Assembly (NCBI RefSeq): GCF_017976235.1 | Contig: NZ_JACVHC010000012.1 | Span: forward strand, 1-64,000 | DNA: 64,000 nt | From: Pseudomonas anatoliensis | GTDB lineage: Bacteria > Pseudomonadota > Gammaproteobacteria > Pseudomonadales > Pseudomonadaceae | Reading direction: 5' to 3' | Shown here: positions 42,477 through 50,848 of the stretch, piece by piece | How the letters are laid out: each line of letters begins with the position of its first letter | Position numbering within the stretch: position 1 is the stretch's first letter | Notes under the pieces: model-generated | The model's input: the letters and a program-made list of their open reading frames with translations, nothing else | Database searches by the model: none | Told to the model about the DNA's origin: nothing | Program-made: the position numbers and the translations under genes

Positions 42477-45071
42477 CTAGTCAAAACCCCGCGGTTTGGG
42501 TAAGTGATGCGGGGGCTGGTTTTGCCAAGTAGGGTCAAATTTCTTCATTACCTCTTCCAGCCTGTCGAGCATTTGTCCGGGACTGCGCTCATTTTCCAGA
42601 ATCGATATCAGTTGGCTTCGCTCGATGGGATCTGCGTTCTCGTAGGTTTTAAGAAACGCCCACAAGCGGTGCTGCAACTGCTGACGCTCGAATCGGAACT
42701 CCGGCGTCATACTCAGTCGACGAATCGCCATGGACACGTTAGAGCTTTGACGTTCTTTTGATCTGTCCCAAAGCTCCCGTTTTTCGCGAGCGTCTGCCTC
42801 TGGCACATTGTGCAACCATAGATTCGCTGACGTGTCAGGATCCAGTTGTCCCAGCCAGATATCGGTGCCTGTCTGTCGACGCGCGGCAATTAACCGTCGT
42901 AGGGAAGCCGGATTGGAAATCGGGTTTCCAGTCAGATCAAAACCAGTTCTGAGCTCGAGCGATTCAGGAATGACCGAAATATTGTTGTCGGCAAGATTCA
43001 ATGATGTTTTGGGGTTTTCGAGCGTGACTCCTTCCGGAAAATTTCTGATAAGCGTTGAGCTAAGATCGACTTCCCGTAAGGCTGTCATCCCCCTGAGCGA
43101 CGGCGCGTTCTCGAGCGGATTTCTTGCGAGTTTCAGTATCTCCAGACGCAGCGGCTCGTTCTGCATACCTATTGAGGGAGGCAACTGGGTTATTCCGGTA
43201 CCTGCCAGATTCAACTCACGCAAGACTGTCATTCCTCTGAGCGAGATCCCATCCGGCACCGAAGTATTTTCGAGGTTTAATACCTCAAGCCGCGCCCCCC
43301 AGGGAGCTACATCCAATCCGGCAAGTTGTTCTCCAATTCTGGTAGATGACAGATTCAACTCCCGCAAAAACGGCAGGTTGGCAAGGTCAGGCAGAGTTGC
43401 CAAATCTTTATTGTTGCTCAGATCAAGCACCTGTAAGCGAGAAGGTCCCCGTGTCTCGGTAAGTCCCGAAGGTGGCCACTGCAAGTAGCTCTGCCGGACC
43501 CTCAATACCTGTAATTCGGTCAAGCCCGTCACTGACATATGCTGGTAAAAAATACAGTTTTTCAGAATCAACTCTCGCAAGCGGGGCAATCCGGAGAAGC
43601 TCGTATAGCCCAAAGGCTCCGGCGCGATGCTGGTGTTGTGAATCTCCAGTACCCGCAACTTTGTGAGTTTTTTCATTGCGCCTAGAAGCTCTTTGCCGGT
43701 CCCACCCAGGTTCCGCACTTCGAGTGTTTCAATATGAGAAAAAGTCGAAAACAGATCATCCAATTTCTGGACAGCATATCCGCTCAAACTCATAGAAACG
43801 ATGGAGTCGATTCGAGTCGAAAGGGTCGGCGGCTTTAGATTTACGCGATTGCCCAAGTCCAGTTCCAGCCTGAAGCCCACCAGATGACCGTCGCGATAGA
43901 CCCGTTCCGATGGGTCACCCTGCCATTTGTACAGTCGCTGTAGCGTGTCACAAATCGCCAGCCGTCGAGCGCGTTCGTCGATATCATCGCCTCTGTAAAA
44001 ACCTTCCCAGACGCTGAGCTCTTGATTCAATTTAGGCAGTCCAAGGCGAAGCCGATCAAGCTCCACCTCTGCAGCCGCGGCATCGCCAAATCGGGCGATG
44101 AAATCATCCGCATGTTGATCAGTCGCTTCCGGAAAATAGCGTTTGACCTGCGCTCGAGTGGCGACGGCCGGCGGCGGCCGTCCTGACGGGCCGGCTGTAT
44201 TGCTGAGCCAAGGACGGAAAAGGCCGGCCGGCGCGGGCTCATTGCGGTTCATGCCGCCCCTCAACCCCACGAAGATGGAAATCCAGGCGTTCTCCTCGTT
44301 GCGAGTGATGGCCAGGCTTTCGCCGCTACGACTGGCGCGATAGACGTTGGCAATGTCGCTGGCCACGGGATCCTTGGGGTTAACAATGCGCCACACCTTG
44401 TGGGTGGGGGTGGACGCATCAAGATCATGCAGGGCCTGATACGCGTGGTTGAAGATCACGGCGTAAAGCTTGCCGTTGTGGCGATACAAACCGTCGCTAC
44501 CGGGTTCGACAGCGCTGAAATCCAGCTCGGTGCGAAATGCCTGCAGGCGTGTTTCGGTCAATGGCGCGGTGGCTGGGGCGAGGTCATTGTGCGGATGCCA
44601 AAGACCGGTATCGGGACTGCGCAGCAATACCGGGCCGGAGGGATTCAACTCGCTTGAACGTCGGGCTCTATACAGGCCTGTATTCTGGTCGACGGCGACA
44701 AGAGCGATGCCGCCACCGGTCAAGTCGACATACCGGCGTTGGTTGTGCACCCTGAAGCCTTCGCTGTCGGCAGCCGGTAACGGTGGCGCCACAGTGATGC
44801 GGTAATTCTCGAGCGTCGGCGGCATGACGGCGCGGACTTCAGTGGCGTCGGGAACCTGGCTCACAGTGATAGTCTGGGCCGGCAGGATTGCATCAAGGTC
44901 TGGATTGCCAGGCGGCTTGACTCGCGTGGTCGCATTTGCGCCGGGAATCCTGGACTCGAGGCTCTTGTGGCCGACAGTTTCTGGCCGCGATGAGTCCACT
45001 TCCGGTTGGCGGTTCGCAGTGACGTGGACATCTACTTGGGTGCTGCCACCGCGAGGTGGTTTTGCTGCCAT
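42477..45071 (-). CDS. Large leucine-rich-repeat protein, possible effector related to NEL-type ligases
   Basis: An 864-residue protein. Residues about 1-90 are polar and low-complexity, residues 100-160 have the pattern RRYVDLTGGGIALVAVD and GLYRARRSSELNPSGP seen in large pseudomonad effector-like proteins, and about eleven leucine-rich repeats follow (roughly residues 430-705, units such as LRELNLSSTRIGEQL and LRVLEIHNTSIAPEP). The C-terminal 160 residues (WLHNVPEADAREKRELWDRS and RLSMTPEFRFERQQLQHRLW) resemble the beginning of the NEL E3 ubiquitin ligase domain. That part contains no cysteine, so the catalytic Cys is absent. No signal peptide is seen. GC is visibly lower in the LRR half, suggesting transfer. 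Confidence 0.8.
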   Translation of the reverse strand: MAAKPPRGGSTQVDVHVTANRQPEVDSSRPETVGHKSLESRIPGANATTRVKPPGNPDLDAILPAQTITVSQVPDATEVRAVMPPTLENYRITVAPPLPAADSEGFRVHNQRRYVDLTGGGIALVAVDQNTGLYRARRSSELNPSGPVLLRSPDTGLWHPHNDLAPATAPLTETRLQAFRTELDFSAVEPGSDGLYRHNGKLYAVIFNHAYQALHDLDASTPTHKVWRIVNPKDPVASDIANVYRASRSGESLAITRNEENAWISIFVGLRGGMNRNEPAPAGLFRPWLSNTAGPSGRPPPAVATRAQVKRYFPEATDQHADDFIARFGDAAAAEVELDRLRLGLPKLNQELSVWEGFYRGDDIDERARRLAICDTLQRLYKWQGDPSERVYRDGHLVGFRLELDLGNRVNLKPPTLSTRIDSIVSMSLSGYAVQKLDDLFSTFSHIETLEVRNLGGTGKELLGAMKKLTKLRVLEIHNTSIAPEPLGYTSFSGLPRLRELILKNCIFYQHMSVTGLTELQVLRVRQSYLQWPPSGLTETRGPSRLQVLDLSNNKDLATLPDLANLPFLRELNLSSTRIGEQLAGLDVAPWGARLEVLNLENTSVPDGISLRGMTVLRELNLAGTGITQLPPSIGMQNEPLRLEILKLARNPLENAPSLRGMTALREVDLSSTLIRNFPEGVTLENPKTSLNLADNNISVIPESLELRTGFDLTGNPISNPASLRRLIAARRQTGTDIWLGQLDPDTSANLWLHNVPEADAREKRELWDRSKERQSSNVSMAIRRLSMTPEFRFERQQLQHRLWAFLKTYENADPIERSQLISILENERSPGQMLDRLEEVMKKFDPTWQNQPPHHLPKPRGFD

Positions 45072-45495
45072 ATTTCTTCATCCTTGAACGTTTCCCCTCG
45101 GCATTCACCCGAGGGTCGGTGGGTCGGCATCCTGCCGATTTACAAGTTGCGCGAGCTATTCCACTGTCGATCATTTCGCCCCGCAAAGGCACACGCATTC
45201 GACCGGCCAGTGCATCCCGAGGCCGGGATGAATCCATCGAATATTGGCGTCGCCTGTTGGATAGTTCATGGGGTCAACCCCGTCGAACCAAGAGCTGAAC
45301 GATATCGTCTGGCGAAGCTGAATGAGATCAGAAAGGCAGACTGCCGCAGCAGGAAATGACGTCAAGGCGCGTAGGAGCGCATACACCACGGAGGGTTTGT
45401 TTGTGCTCGGGCCGTTTGCAAACGGATCTCCAGCCACCAGCGGTCATCGGCCGAAGCAGCTGCTGGCGCGATGCTAACCGCGCATGTTCGAACGA
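45072..45495. other. Intergenic region upstream of the LRR gene
   Basis: About 420 bases with no convincing gene. I looked for a Hrp box and a REP element and saw none. Possible promoter of the LRR gene only. Confidence 0.4.
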
Positions 45496-45801
45496 TCAGC
45501 GATACACCGTGGCGATGCCCTGTCGTTCTTCAATGCACTCCGGCGCGCCCATTTCGAACTCGCGGCAGATCAACGGACGCTTCTCATAGATCGTGCACAT
45601 CATCGTGTCGCGATCCAGCGCCGCACACCAGCCGTCGTCCAGACGCAGCATCACTTCGCCGCCCCATTCATCGGTATCGATAAAACGATCAGGCACGCCG
45701 GTGTCGGTGATCAGCATCACTTCGAGCTGACAGCAGCAGGCTGCGCAGGTCGAGCAGGTGACCGCCGGTTCAGCGATTTGTTGGTGGGGGATGGTCTTCA
45801 T
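45496..45801 (-). CDS. YkgJ-family cysteine-cluster protein
   Basis: A 101-residue protein with a cysteine-rich N terminus (CSTCAACCCQLEV), a central Cys and a C-terminal CTIYEKRPLICREF segment, the pattern of the YkgJ/UPF0153 family thought to bind zinc or an iron-sulphur cluster. Function unknown. The ATG at 45801 is chosen because the extended frame upstream is not conserved and overlaps the neighbouring gene. It lies 53 bases after the DUF2878 gene and could be the last member of that operon. Confidence 0.87.
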   Translation of the reverse strand: MKTIPHQQIAEPAVTCSTCAACCCQLEVMLITDTGVPDRFIDTDEWGGEVMLRLDDGWCAALDRDTMMCTIYEKRPLICREFEMGAPECIEERQGIATVYR

Positions 45802-45854
45802 GGGCGGCAGTGTAAGGCAGTGGATGCCGCGTGTGTGAACGCTCTGACAGACGC

Positions 45855-46346
45855 TCAATGAGCCAGGCGTCGAGCCATCAGATGCAGCAGCGGAAACAGC
45901 AACGCCCAGAGCAGGCCGATGCCGATCAGGCTGGGTAATTCGCCGTAGGGAAATTGCACGCCGGCCAAGCGTCCGCCGCCGTAATACGACAGCGCACCAC
46001 CGACGGCCCCCAGCACGCTGGCCAGCCACCATGGCCGGGCGGTCCATTGCAGGCAGTGCCGCAACGTGGTCGCCAGTAATGCCCACAGCAACATCAGCCA
46101 CAGCGGAATCAGCGGCGACGAATCCTCAAACGCGAACACACCGAGGCCGCGCAAAATGCTGTCCACCGCTGTGCCGACAATCACCACGCTGAGGATCAAA
46201 CGTCCCTCCGCCGCCCAACTGCTGACCCAGCGCAGATGAATCACCAGCACCGCCAACGCCAGCAACAGCCACAAACTGTTGCCGCCGAGCACACAGGCCA
46301 GCCAGCCGATCTGGAACAGCACGGCATTGGCGATCCGCTCAAGCAT
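45855..46346 (-). CDS. DUF2878 family membrane protein
   Basis: A 163-residue protein with four to six hydrophobic segments, matching the DUF2878 family of small membrane proteins that recur beside cyclopropane-fatty-acid synthase and DUF1365 genes in pseudomonads. Biochemical role unknown. The ATG at 46346 overlaps the end of the cfa-like gene by 8 bases. Last gene of the nine-gene operon. Confidence 0.82.
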   Translation of the reverse strand: MLERIANAVLFQIGWLACVLGGNSLWLLLALAVLVIHLRWVSSWAAEGRLILSVVIVGTAVDSILRGLGVFAFEDSSPLIPLWLMLLWALLATTLRHCLQWTARPWWLASVLGAVGGALSYYGGGRLAGVQFPYGELPSLIGIGLLWALLFPLLHLMARRLAH

Positions 46347-47604
46347 CGAAGCGTCCGAGCAGCGGCGCGGGCATGGCGGCCGGTTTGGCCAGCAACAATT
46401 GCGCGGTGCCGATGGTGCGCTCCAGGAAGCCACCCTCGCAGTAGCACAGGTAAAACTCCCACAGCCTGAGGAAATAATCGTCGTAGCCCAGTTCGCTCAA
46501 GCGGCCGTGGGCGCGGCGAAAATTCTCGTGCCACAGGCGCAGGGTTTTGGCGTAGTGCAAGCCGAAATCTTCCATGTGCAGCAGGTTCATGTCGGTGTCG
46601 CGGCTGACGATTTCGAGCATCTTCTGCACGCAGGGCAGGGCGCCGCCGGGGAAGATGTAGCGCTGGATAAAGTCCACGCCGCGCTTGGCTTGCTCATAAC
46701 GCTGCTCGCGGATGGTGATCGCCTGTAGCAGCATCAGGCCGTTGCTCTTGAGCAACTGCGCGCATTGTTTGAAGTAGGTCGGCAGGAAGCGGTGGCCGAC
46801 CGCTTCGATCATTTCGATCGACACCAGTTTGTCGTACTCGCCGGTGAGGTCGCGGTAATCCTTGAGCAACAACGTCACTTGATCCTGCAGGCCCAGTTGT
46901 TCGATGCGTTTTGCGGTAAACGCATACTGCTCTTTCGACAGCGTGGTGGTGGTCACGCGACAGCCGTAATTTTGCGCCGCGTAAAGCGCCATGCTGCCCC
47001 AGCCGGTGCCGATTTCCAGCAGGTGATCGCTGGGTTTGAGCGCGAGTTTCTGGCAGATGCGCTCCAGTTTGTTCAGTTGCGCCTGTTCCAGGTTGTCTTC
47101 GGGGGTCAGAAACTGCGCCGCCGAGTACATCATGGTCGGGTCGAGAAACTGTTCGAACAGGTCGTTGCCGAGGTCGTAATGCGCGGCGATGTTTTTCTGC
47201 GAGCCTTTGCGCGTGTTGCGATTGAGCCAGTGCAGGCCTTGCACCATGGGTCGGCCGAGGCGCGCCAAACCACCTTCCATCGCATCGAGCACTTCGAGGT
47301 TGCTGACGAACACTCGCACCACGGCGGTCAAGTCCGGCGAGCTCCAGTAACCGTGGATAAACGCCTCGCCTGCGCCGATCGAGCCGTTGCTGGCGACCAG
47401 GCCCCAGACTGCGGCGTCGAGTATGTGGATTTCGCCCACCAAGGCACTGCCGGGTGTACCGAACAGCATCCGTTCGCCATCCTCGATCACCACAAGCTGG
47501 CCGTGTTTGAGCCGGGCCATTTGCCGCAATACGCCACGACGCAGCAGCGAACCGGTCAAGCCATTGGTGCTGAGCCGACTGACCGACAGACTAGAGGATT
47601 TCAT
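46339..47604 (-). CDS. cfa: Cyclopropane-fatty-acid-synthase-like SAM methyltransferase
   Basis: A 421-residue enzyme of the cyclopropane-fatty-acyl-phospholipid synthase family, modifying unsaturated fatty acids in membrane phospholipids with SAM. The N-terminal lipid-binding region (about 1-130) is followed by the SAM motif LLEIGTGWGSMALYAAQ and VSIEMIEAVGHRFL near residue 260. It may instead be the UfaM/furan-fatty-acid type found beside DUF1365 and FAD oxidoreductases. It overlaps DUF1365 by 14 bases. The frame extends to 47667, but MKSSSLSVSRL at 47604 is a plausible start. Confidence 0.9.
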   Translation of the reverse strand: MKSSSLSVSRLSTNGLTGSLLRRGVLRQMARLKHGQLVVIEDGERMLFGTPGSALVGEIHILDAAVWGLVASNGSIGAGEAFIHGYWSSPDLTAVVRVFVSNLEVLDAMEGGLARLGRPMVQGLHWLNRNTRKGSQKNIAAHYDLGNDLFEQFLDPTMMYSAAQFLTPEDNLEQAQLNKLERICQKLALKPSDHLLEIGTGWGSMALYAAQNYGCRVTTTTLSKEQYAFTAKRIEQLGLQDQVTLLLKDYRDLTGEYDKLVSIEMIEAVGHRFLPTYFKQCAQLLKSNGLMLLQAITIREQRYEQAKRGVDFIQRYIFPGGALPCVQKMLEIVSRDTDMNLLHMEDFGLHYAKTLRLWHENFRRAHGRLSELGYDDYFLRLWEFYLCYCEGGFLERTIGTAQLLLAKPAAMPAPLLGRFDA

Positions 47605-48406
47605 GGCGGTGTTCCTTGGGAGGCACGGTAGCGGTTTGAAAGCTGCCATCGGCAGCCTGATGAGCAAAGATCGGTGCGCGCTTGAACAGCAGTCGTACGG
47701 CTTGCCAATAAATCGCCAGCGCGGTTTTCGCGGTCATCCACGGGAAGCGACGCAAGTAGCGGTGCAGGCTGCGGCGGTCGAGCGTTTCGCGTTGCAGGTT
47801 GAGCGTGGCGTCGAACAGTTTGTGCTCGCCCTGCCAGTCGGCCATGTGTACGCCGAGGGTTTGCGCGGCGGGGCTGAAGCTCATGCGGTATTCGAGATCA
47901 CGCGGCAGAAACGGCGAAACATGAAAGGCCTTGGCCACCGCAAAATGCTGATGAGCGCTCTGCGGATTGATTGGCGCGCGCGCTGGCAACACATAGTGAA
48001 AGCGCTCGCGCCACGGGGTGTTGGTGACTTCGCAGACAATCGCCGCCAGTTGCCCGTCGGCCTCATGGCAATAAAAGAAACTCACCGGATTGAACGCCAG
48101 CCCCCAGCTGCGCGGTTGCGTGAGCAGGCACACCGAGCCTTGCGGTTCATGGCCGATGGCGATGCCGACCTGCTGGCGCACGGCGTCAATCAAGCGCATG
48201 CCGGTGCCGGTGAAGGCCTTGAGGTAGTCGCTCTCGCGAAATGAAAACGGCGCAAAGCGACTGCGGCTGGCCAGCGCCGACAGACCGAACAACGCGTCCT
48301 GTTCGGTCAGATCGAGGTACAGCAAACCGATCCGGTAACGAAATTCATGCCGACGCGGGGAGAAGCGTCGATGGCCGATCCAGCCGCTGTAGAGGGCGCT
48401 GTTCAC
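47591..48406 (-). CDS. DUF1365 family protein
   Basis: A 271-residue protein of the DUF1365 family (NSALYSGWIGHRRFSPRRHE at the start, then RSWGLAFNPVSFFYC and the VEV-like ICEVTNTPW strand). DUF1365 genes sit beside a cfa-like methyltransferase and an FAD oxidoreductase in many bacteria and have been linked to modification of unsaturated fatty acids. Start is a GTG at 48406, overlapping the upstream gene by 4 bases. Confidence 0.9.
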   Translation of the reverse strand: MNSALYSGWIGHRRFSPRRHEFRYRIGLLYLDLTEQDALFGLSALASRSRFAPFSFRESDYLKAFTGTGMRLIDAVRQQVGIAIGHEPQGSVCLLTQPRSWGLAFNPVSFFYCHEADGQLAAIVCEVTNTPWRERFHYVLPARAPINPQSAHQHFAVAKAFHVSPFLPRDLEYRMSFSPAAQTLGVHMADWQGEHKLFDATLNLQRETLDRRSLHRYLRRFPWMTAKTALAIYWQAVRLLFKRAPIFAHQAADGSFQTATVPPKEHRHEIL

Positions 48407-49650
48407 AGGGTTTCCCCAAACGCGGCCGCCACGCGCAATGCGCTGACCACCCCGTCTTCATGAAAACCGTTGGCCCAATAAGCGCCGCAATAATGTGTGT
48501 GTTGCGCACCGTCCAGTTCGGCCCAGCGGTTCTGCGCCGCCACCGCCGCGAGGCTGAACTGCGGATGGGCATAAGTGAAGCGGGCCAGTACTTTGTCGGG
48601 GTTGATACCGGCGCTCTGGTTGAGGCTGACGCAGAACGTGGTGTCGCTTTCGATGCCCTGGAGAATGTTCATGTCGTAGGTGACGGCCGCGTGAGTGTGA
48701 CCGGTACCGCTCAGGCGATAGTTCCAACTGGCCCACGCCAGTTTGCGCGTGGGCAACAGTTGCGTGTCGGTGTGCAGCACCACTTCGTTGTCGGCATAGG
48801 GCAGGGCACCGAGGATCGCGCGTTCGGCTTCGCTCGGGCTGGCCAGAATTTGCAGGGCCTGATCGCTGTGACAGGCGAACACCACTTTGTCGAAGTGCTC
48901 GATCCCCGCCGGGCTGTGGATAACCACGCCGTGTTCGTCGCGATCCACTCGCTTCACCGGACAATTGAGGCGAATCCTGTCCTTGAACGCGGCGGTCAGT
49001 GGCGCGATGTAAGCGCTGGAACCGCCCTCGACCACTTGCCATTGCGGCCGATCACTGACTGACAACAAGCCATGATTCTTGAAGAAGCGCACAAAGAACT
49101 GCAGCGGAAAATTGAGCATCTCGGCCATCGGCATCGACCAGATCGCCGCACCCATCGGCACGATGTAATGCAGGATGAACCGCTCGCCGTAGCCGCCGGC
49201 CTTGAGGTAGTCATCCAGGGTCATATCGGCATCGATGCGCAGCTCGATGAGGTCGCGCTGGGCTTCTTTATTGAAGCGCAGAATATCGCGCAGCATGCCC
49301 CAGAATCCCGGCGACAGCAGATTGCGCCGCTGGGCAAACAGGCTGTTGAGGTTGTTGCCGTTGTATTCCAGGCCGCTGTCAGGATCGTTGACCGAGAAAC
49401 TCATTTCGGTCGGCTTGAACCCCACGCCGAGCTGGCCGAGCAGGCGAATGAAATTCGGGTAGGTCCAGTCGTTGAACACAATGAAACCGGTGTCCACGGC
49501 ATATTGGCGACCTTCGACGTCGACCTGCACCGTGTGCGTGTGGCCACCGACCCAGTCACCGGCCTCGAACACCGTGACGTCATGTCGGCGATTGAGCAGG
49601 TGCGCGCAGGTGAGTCCTGCGATGCCGCTGCCGATAATGGCGATTTTCAT
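48403..49650 (-). CDS. NAD(P)/FAD-dependent oxidoreductase (amine-oxidase/desaturase-like)
   Basis: A 415-residue flavoprotein. The N-terminal dinucleotide-binding motif GSGIAGLTCAHLLNRR is followed by FEAGDWVGGHTHTV and the substrate-region VDTGFIVFNDWTYPNFIRL. This family accompanies DUF1365 and cfa-like genes and is inferred to act in the same fatty-acid modification. The ATG at 49650 is the conserved start; it overlaps the SDR gene by 4 bases. Confidence 0.92.
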   Translation of the reverse strand: MKIAIIGSGIAGLTCAHLLNRRHDVTVFEAGDWVGGHTHTVQVDVEGRQYAVDTGFIVFNDWTYPNFIRLLGQLGVGFKPTEMSFSVNDPDSGLEYNGNNLNSLFAQRRNLLSPGFWGMLRDILRFNKEAQRDLIELRIDADMTLDDYLKAGGYGERFILHYIVPMGAAIWSMPMAEMLNFPLQFFVRFFKNHGLLSVSDRPQWQVVEGGSSAYIAPLTAAFKDRIRLNCPVKRVDRDEHGVVIHSPAGIEHFDKVVFACHSDQALQILASPSEAERAILGALPYADNEVVLHTDTQLLPTRKLAWASWNYRLSGTGHTHAAVTYDMNILQGIESDTTFCVSLNQSAGINPDKVLARFTYAHPQFSLAAVAAQNRWAELDGAQHTHYCGAYWANGFHEDGVVSALRVAAAFGETL

Positions 49651-50429
49651 GCTGGGTCTCGCAGCGGCGGCGGTTTGCGCACCATGCGTTTGCCGATGGC
49701 CAATTGCAGGCCCGTCGGCAGTTTCGACAAGGGCCACAGCGCGGCCATGAACAGCGCCGGGAAGGCGATTTCCAGTGGCCGATCATTGAGTTTGGCGAAG
49801 ATATGCCGCGCAGCTTTATCCACAGGCCAACTGAGCGGCATCGGGAAATCGTTCTTGGCGGTCAGCGGAGTTTCGACAAAGCCTGGGCTGATTACCGTGA
49901 CTTCGATGCCCTCATCCGCCAGGTCGATGCGCAACGACTCGAACAGATAGCGCAGCCCGGCCTTCGATGCGCCATAGGCTTCTGCCCGAGGCAGCGGCAA
50001 GTAAGTGACCGAGCTGGCCATCCCGACCAGATGCGGCGCGGTGCCTTTGCGCAGTAGCGGCAGGGCGGCTTCGATGCAGTAGGCGCTGGCGAGCAGATTG
50101 GTACGCACCACGTGCTCGACGATCGAGGAGTCGAATTGCCGGGCATCGACATATTCACAGGTGCCGGCATTGAGGATCACTGTGTCCAGCGACCCCCAGT
50201 CCTCAGCGATCTGCTCACCGATTTCACGCACGGTCTGGCTGTTGGTCAGATCGCCCGGCACCACCAGCACTTGTCCCGGATAGCGTTGCGACAGCACTTT
50301 GAGTGGGGCGACCTGGCGCGAGCTGACAGCCAGGTGCGCGCCGGTGGCGAGGATGCTTTCCGCCAATGCGGCGCCAATGCCACTGCTGGCACCCGTCAAC
50401 CAGTAACGCCGTGGAGGTGTACGACTCAT
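49647..50429 (-). CDS. Short-chain dehydrogenase/reductase
   Basis: A 260-residue Rossmann oxidoreductase. The cofactor motif TGASSGIGAALAESI is near residue 13, NAG at the end of strand 4 is present (LNAGTCEYV), and the catalytic Tyr-Lys is AYGASKAG. Substrate unknown; position suggests lipid or pigment chemistry within the light-response operon. It overlaps both neighbours by 4 bases. Confidence 0.92.
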   Translation of the reverse strand: MSRTPPRRYWLTGASSGIGAALAESILATGAHLAVSSRQVAPLKVLSQRYPGQVLVVPGDLTNSQTVREIGEQIAEDWGSLDTVILNAGTCEYVDARQFDSSIVEHVVRTNLLASAYCIEAALPLLRKGTAPHLVGMASSVTYLPLPRAEAYGASKAGLRYLFESLRIDLADEGIEVTVISPGFVETPLTAKNDFPMPLSWPVDKAARHIFAKLNDRPLEIAFPALFMAALWPLSKLPTGLQLAIGKRMVRKPPPLRDPA

Positions 50430-50848
50430 CCCATTCTCCTTTTCAGCCAGGCGATCACCCGGCCCAATATTGGCAAGTGTTCATACAGCAGCGCCCCGGC
50501 ATCGAAATAATCCCGGTGGCGATAAACCTTGTCGCGCCACAGCAAGTGCGAGCAGCCGCCGACGCGGATCTCCCGACCATTGGCCAGACGCGGGTGGCGA
50601 TAACTCATGACCCAGCGCAGGTAGCCTTCACCCTCGCCAATCTGGTCGTAGCCGTGAAAATCGAAACGCAGTTCGCTGACGTTGGCGTACAGCTCACCGA
50701 AGTAATCGCGCAACTGCGCCAGCCCCTGAACTTCGTGCAACGGGTCGGTGAAGTGAATGTCATCGCTGTACAGCTCGCCAAGGCGTTGCAGGTTGTCTTT
50801 GTTCAACGCTGAAAATTGCCGGGCGAAGCTGCGCAGGAATTCACTCAT
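50426..50848 (-). CDS. NTF2-like/SnoaL-like protein
   Basis: A 140-residue protein of the NTF2-like fold: LNKDNLQRLGELYSDDIHFTDP at the start, then GLAQLRDYFGELYANVSELRF and a C-terminal beta-rich region ending in WRDKVYRHRDYFDAG. Such proteins may be isomerase-like enzymes or ligand-binding partners; no catalytic set is certain. It overlaps photolyase by 8 bases. Confidence 0.87.
   Translation of the reverse strand: MSEFLRSFARQFSALNKDNLQRLGELYSDDIHFTDPLHEVQGLAQLRDYFGELYANVSELRFDFHGYDQIGEGEGYLRWVMSYRHPRLANGREIRVGGCSHLLWRDKVYRHRDYFDAGALLYEHLPILGRVIAWLKRRMG

Noticed and set aside
42477..43700. Minus-strand LRR gene as an intact NEL ubiquitin ligase
   Set aside because: The catalytic cysteine expected in the NEL domain is absent and the protein ends where that part would begin, so an active ligase is not claimed.
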